8,052 nucleotides of DNA from contig NIRF01000027.1 of the NCBI GenBank assembly GCA_002878375.1, positions 1 to 8,052 on the forward strand, written 5' to 3'. The DNA is from Dictyoglomus sp. NZ13-RE01 (GTDB taxonomy: Bacteria > Dictyoglomota > Dictyoglomia > Dictyoglomales > Dictyoglomaceae). Below the pieces are notes generated by a model. That model was not told the DNA's origin and did no database searches. It saw only the letters and a list, made by a program, of their open reading frames with translations. Both the position numbers and the translations under genes were made by a program. Positions 5,536 through 8,052 of this stretch are shown in pieces. Numbering within the stretch: the first letter of the stretch is position 1; the number at the start of each line of letters is the position of its first letter.

Positions 5536-8037
5536 TTATAATTTAATTTTAACTATATCATCAATAGTAATAGTATTAAGAACTTCAGGAGATGGATTAC
5601 TTTCTTTCGCCAATTGTGCCAACCTTTCTGCTTGGTTTTGTAAAACTTGCTCAAAAATATTTCTAACAGTACGACCATTTGCAAAATTTTTATCTCTTTT
5701 CTGAGAGATTTGCTCCATTAGATTATAAACGGCTTGCTCTGCATCAGGTTCTAATGTTAAATTCTTTGATTTAACCATATAAATAAATATCGCTGTTAAT
5801 TCTTCCGGATTATAGTCCTCAAAGAAAATATGCTTAGTAAAACGAGAAGATAATCCCGGATTTGTATCCAAAAATTGCTTCATCTCATTCGGATAGCCAG
5901 CAACAATCACTACAAATTTTCCACGATCATCTTCCATTCTCTTAAGAAGTGTATCTATGGCTTCTCGCCCGAAATCTGAAGCTCCTCCTCTGGATAAAGT
6001 GTAAGCTTCATCAATAAAAAGAATGCCCCCAATAGCTTTATCTATTACTTTATTAGTTTTGGGTGCTGTTTGCCCTACATATTCCCCAACAAGATCTTTA
6101 CGATCGACCTCTACTACATGACCCTTTGAAAGTAATCCTAAAGCTTTAAAAATTCCCCCAAGAATACGAGCAACAGTTGTCTTTCCAGTACCAGGATTAC
6201 CATAAAAAACAAAATGTATATTTAATGGCGTTTTTTGTCCACCAATAGTAGCACGCATTTGTTCGACCTTAAGATAGTCCGCTAATCTTTTTATCTCTTC
6301 TTTCACTTGTTTTAATCCAATAAGTTTATCTAATGGTGCTAAAGCATCTTCTAAAGAAATTGGTGCCTCTCCAACATATGCAGAACGAATATCTTCTGCG
6401 CTAATTAAAGAGAGTTCATCCTCACTTATCTCAGGATGTTTGATAATTCGCTTTGATTGGTAAATTATACAATTTTCTAATAAATTCCTTACTTCTCTAG
6501 CATTGGCAAAATTTCGATCTTTCTTCGATACCATGTCTTCGCAAACTCTTCTAAGTTCTTCCTCTGCATTCTCGTCAATTTTATAGCCCTGCTTATGAGC
6601 CATTTTTTTAAAGATAAGAAAAAGTTCCTCTGCAGTATAGTCTGGTAAATGGAAGAAACGCGTAAAACGTGATTTAAGTCCTGGGTTTGAATCTAAGAAA
6701 TTTTGCATTTCATTTGGATAGCCAGCAACAATTACTACAAATTTACCACGATCATCCTCCATCCTCTTAAGAAGTGTATCTATGGCTTCTTTACCAAAAC
6801 TATCATGATCACCTTGAATAAGGGTATAGGCTTCATCGATAAAAAGTATTCCACCTATAGCCTCATCAATTTTTGAGTTTGTCTTAGGTGCTGTTTGCCC
6901 TACATATTCTGCAACAAGATCTTTACGATCAACCTCTACTACATGCCCCTTTTCCAATATGCCTATAGCTTCTAATATTTCACCAAGTTTTCTTGCAATT
7001 GTTGTTTTACCAGTTCCAGGACTTCCTGTTAGAACCATATGAAGATTAGGAATAAAAACCTGATTTCCTTGTTCTGCTCTCTTTTTTTGAATAGTAAGTG
7101 TTGCTACTAGATCCTTGATTTCTTTTTTGATATCATCCATGCCAATAAAGTCATCCAATTCTGACATAATATCCTCAAGTGATCTTACTTCAGCTACTTC
7201 TCCTATTATATCCTCGCTTTTAATAATTTGATCATCATTTGCACCATTCATCACTCGGATAAAATAATTTTTTATAGCTTCCTCTGCTTCTCTAATAGCA
7301 GTATGTCCATAAGCAAAGGATTTATCGCTCACTTTTGTTAAGTATATTAAACGACGTTTCAATCGATCTTGAGCAGAACTATCTAATTCAAAACCTTGTT
7401 CCCTAATCCTTCCTTCCGCTATTAAATAAAGTTGCTCAACACTTAAATCTGGTAAAGTAAATTTATAAGGAAAAAGCTCATTCAAACGAGGATTAACTTT
7501 AAGATAATCATCAAAACCATCTGGTAAGCCTACAAGAAAAACAATAGGATCCCCATTTGATTTGCGCATTTCTGTGAAGAGTTTATCTAATGAGTCAATT
7601 CCAATTGGGGAATTACTTGAGATAAGTTTTTGAACATCATTAATGATAAGAAGTCCACCTTTAGTTTTTTGGAAATTTTGTTCAAAATCTTTTGCAAAAC
7701 GATTATAATCAACTGCTTCAATTGTTGTTATATCCTTTATAAGTCCATTCTCTTGAAAAACAGTTGCTAAATAATTTGCTAATTTAGTTTTACCGGTTCC
7801 TGCCTTACCTATTATGATACTATTTAAACATAGAGTTATATTATATCCCCTCTTTTTTCTTTCCCCAAGTCCTTTAGCAATTTCCATAACATGATTAACC
7901 TTTTCTTTAATAGAGTCTGGAATTATTAATTCACTTAATTTAACCACAGATAAACTTTTTAAACGAACTCCACAATGTTTACAATATATTGCAGAATCTC
8001 TATTTATAGTATGACAATTATTGCAAGTTATACTCAT
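5536..8037 (-). CDS. Zinc-ribbon protein with three CbxX/CfxQ-type AAA+ modules
   Basis: The 833-residue protein has an N-terminal zinc ribbon (C5xxC8, C19xxC22) and three AAA+ modules related to CbbX, SpoVK and EccA. Module 1 (about 40-260) keeps Walker A GKAGTGKT (77-84), but its Walker B ends IIND (131-134) where the others have FIDE. It has L188 at the arginine-finger position and H245/I248 at the sensor-2 arginines, so it probably binds but does not hydrolyse ATP normally. Module 2 (about 285-535) has Walker A 338-345, D401/E402, arginine finger R457 and sensor-2 R514/R517. Module 3 (about 560-805) has Walker A 613-620, D676/E677, R732 and R789/R792; both look active. No membrane segment is seen. 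By family it should form hexameric rings that remodel or unfold a protein target. An RBS (AGGTGAG) six bases before the ATG supports this start. The target is unknown; the FHA and PP2C genes follow. Confidence 0.94.
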   Translation of the reverse strand: MSITCNNCHTINRDSAIYCKHCGVRLKSLSVVKLSELIIPDSIKEKVNHVMEIAKGLGERKKRGYNITLCLNSIIIGKAGTGKTKLANYLATVFQENGLIKDITTIEAVDYNRFAKDFEQNFQKTKGGLLIINDVQKLISSNSPIGIDSLDKLFTEMRKSNGDPIVFLVGLPDGFDDYLKVNPRLNELFPYKFTLPDLSVEQLYLIAEGRIREQGFELDSSAQDRLKRRLIYLTKVSDKSFAYGHTAIREAEEAIKNYFIRVMNGANDDQIIKSEDIIGEVAEVRSLEDIMSELDDFIGMDDIKKEIKDLVATLTIQKKRAEQGNQVFIPNLHMVLTGSPGTGKTTIARKLGEILEAIGILEKGHVVEVDRKDLVAEYVGQTAPKTNSKIDEAIGGILFIDEAYTLIQGDHDSFGKEAIDTLLKRMEDDRGKFVVIVAGYPNEMQNFLDSNPGLKSRFTRFFHLPDYTAEELFLIFKKMAHKQGYKIDENAEEELRRVCEDMVSKKDRNFANAREVRNLLENCIIYQSKRIIKHPEISEDELSLISAEDIRSAYVGEAPISLEDALAPLDKLIGLKQVKEEIKRLADYLKVEQMRATIGGQKTPLNIHFVFYGNPGTGKTTVARILGGIFKALGLLSKGHVVEVDRKDLVGEYVGQTAPKTNKVIDKAIGGILFIDEAYTLSRGGASDFGREAIDTLLKRMEDDRGKFVVIVAGYPNEMKQFLDTNPGLSSRFTKHIFFEDYNPEELTAIFIYMVKSKNLTLEPDAEQAVYNLMEQISQKRDKNFANGRTVRNIFEQVLQNQAERLAQLAKESNPSPEVLNTITIDDIVKIKL
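5891..5965 (-). repeat. Internal repeat A1 (module 3 copy), paired with 6716-6790
   Basis: This 75-base segment of AAA+ module 3 matches 6716-6790 of module 2 with four differences by eye. The encoded stretch after the Walker B helix (from EAIDTLLKRM to PNEM) is identical in both modules. It includes the sensor-1 strand. Confidence 0.9.
6062..6120 (-). repeat. Internal repeat B1 (module 3 copy), paired with 6887-6945
   Basis: This 59-base segment encodes the pore-loop-side stretch HVVEVDRKDLVGEYVGQTAP and differs from the module 2 copy at three bases, two of them adjacent and causing the single Gly/Ala change. Confidence 0.9.
6716..6790 (-). repeat. Internal repeat A2 (module 2 copy), paired with 5891-5965
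   Basis: This is the module 2 partner of the 75-base repeat, with about 95% identity by direct comparison. The four differences do not change the protein. The two copies are 825 bases apart, the same distance as between equivalent residues of the two modules. Confidence 0.9.
6887..6945 (-). repeat. Internal repeat B2 (module 2 copy), paired with 6062-6120
   Basis: This is the module 2 partner of the 59-base repeat, covering residues from about 365 to 384, with A376 where module 3 has G651. It is again offset by 825 bases. Confidence 0.9.
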
Positions 8038-8043
8038 TTTCTA

Positions 8044-8050
8044 CTCACCT
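8044..8050 (-). promoter_or_regulatory. Ribosome binding site of the triple AAA+ gene
   Basis: AGGTGAG on the minus strand lies six bases before the ATG (8035-8037) and decides that start. In-frame or shifted stop triplets (TAG, TGA) occur in the same few bases, so an upstream gene could end right here, beyond the window edge. Confidence 0.7.
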
Positions 8051-8052
8051 AC

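Noticed and set aside
5536-8037. Calling the AAA+ protein CbbX (Rubisco activase) or EccA (ESX secretion)
   Set aside because: The AAA+ modules are homologous, but the architecture (zinc ribbon plus three modules) differs from both, and no Rubisco, ESX or WXG100 gene is visible.
1-8052. CRISPR arrays, insertion sequences or tRNA-linked integration sites
   Set aside because: No spaced repeat array, transposase, integrase or duplicated tRNA end was seen; the only long repeats are the intragenic AAA+ module copies.

Overview
The window is AT-rich bacterial DNA with strong Shine-Dalgarno sites, a HrcA-type CIRCE operator and two tRNA genes with encoded CCA ends. The low GC, the Lys/Glu/Ile-rich proteins and the GroEL sequence suggest a thermophile of the Dictyoglomus or deep Firmicutes/Thermotogota type. 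That is an impression from the proteins, not a proven assignment.

Layout: (1) Bases 1-1634, plus strand, hold two GT4 glycosyltransferases joined by an ATGA overlap; the first is cut by the window start. They resemble the pair that builds mono- and diglucosyldiacylglycerol membrane glycolipids. (2) Bases 1671-3762, plus strand, hold a complete groES-groEL heat-shock operon with a sigma-A-like promoter, a CIRCE operator at the expected +1 position, strong ribosome binding sites and a strong intrinsic terminator. (3) Bases 3767-3969, minus strand, hold a tRNA-Gln(CUG) and tRNA-Glu(CUC) operon with a clear promoter. It converges on groEL and ends against the same terminator hairpin. (4) Bases 3970-4207 are a spacer in which no gene could be supported. 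(5) Bases 4208-8037, minus strand, hold a three-gene operon read right to left: a zinc-ribbon protein with three AAA+ modules of the CbxX/CfxQ (SpoVK/CbbX/EccA-like) type, a zinc-ribbon FHA protein, and a PP2C Ser/Thr phosphatase. Its promoter and any upstream genes lie beyond the right edge.

The last operon is the most interesting part. A phosphothreonine reader (FHA) and a phosphoprotein eraser (PP2C) are translationally coupled and sit directly behind an unusual triple AAA+ machine. The AAA+ and FHA proteins both begin with CxxC zinc-ribbon motifs. The first AAA+ module keeps its Walker A motif but has lost the usual Walker B acidic pair, the arginine finger and the sensor-2 arginines, so it looks like a nucleotide-binding regulatory or structural domain. 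Modules 2 and 3 look fully active and share stretches that are almost identical even at DNA level, which points to gene conversion. No kinase is visible; the model predicts one nearby or elsewhere in the genome. The function of the system cannot be read from this window.
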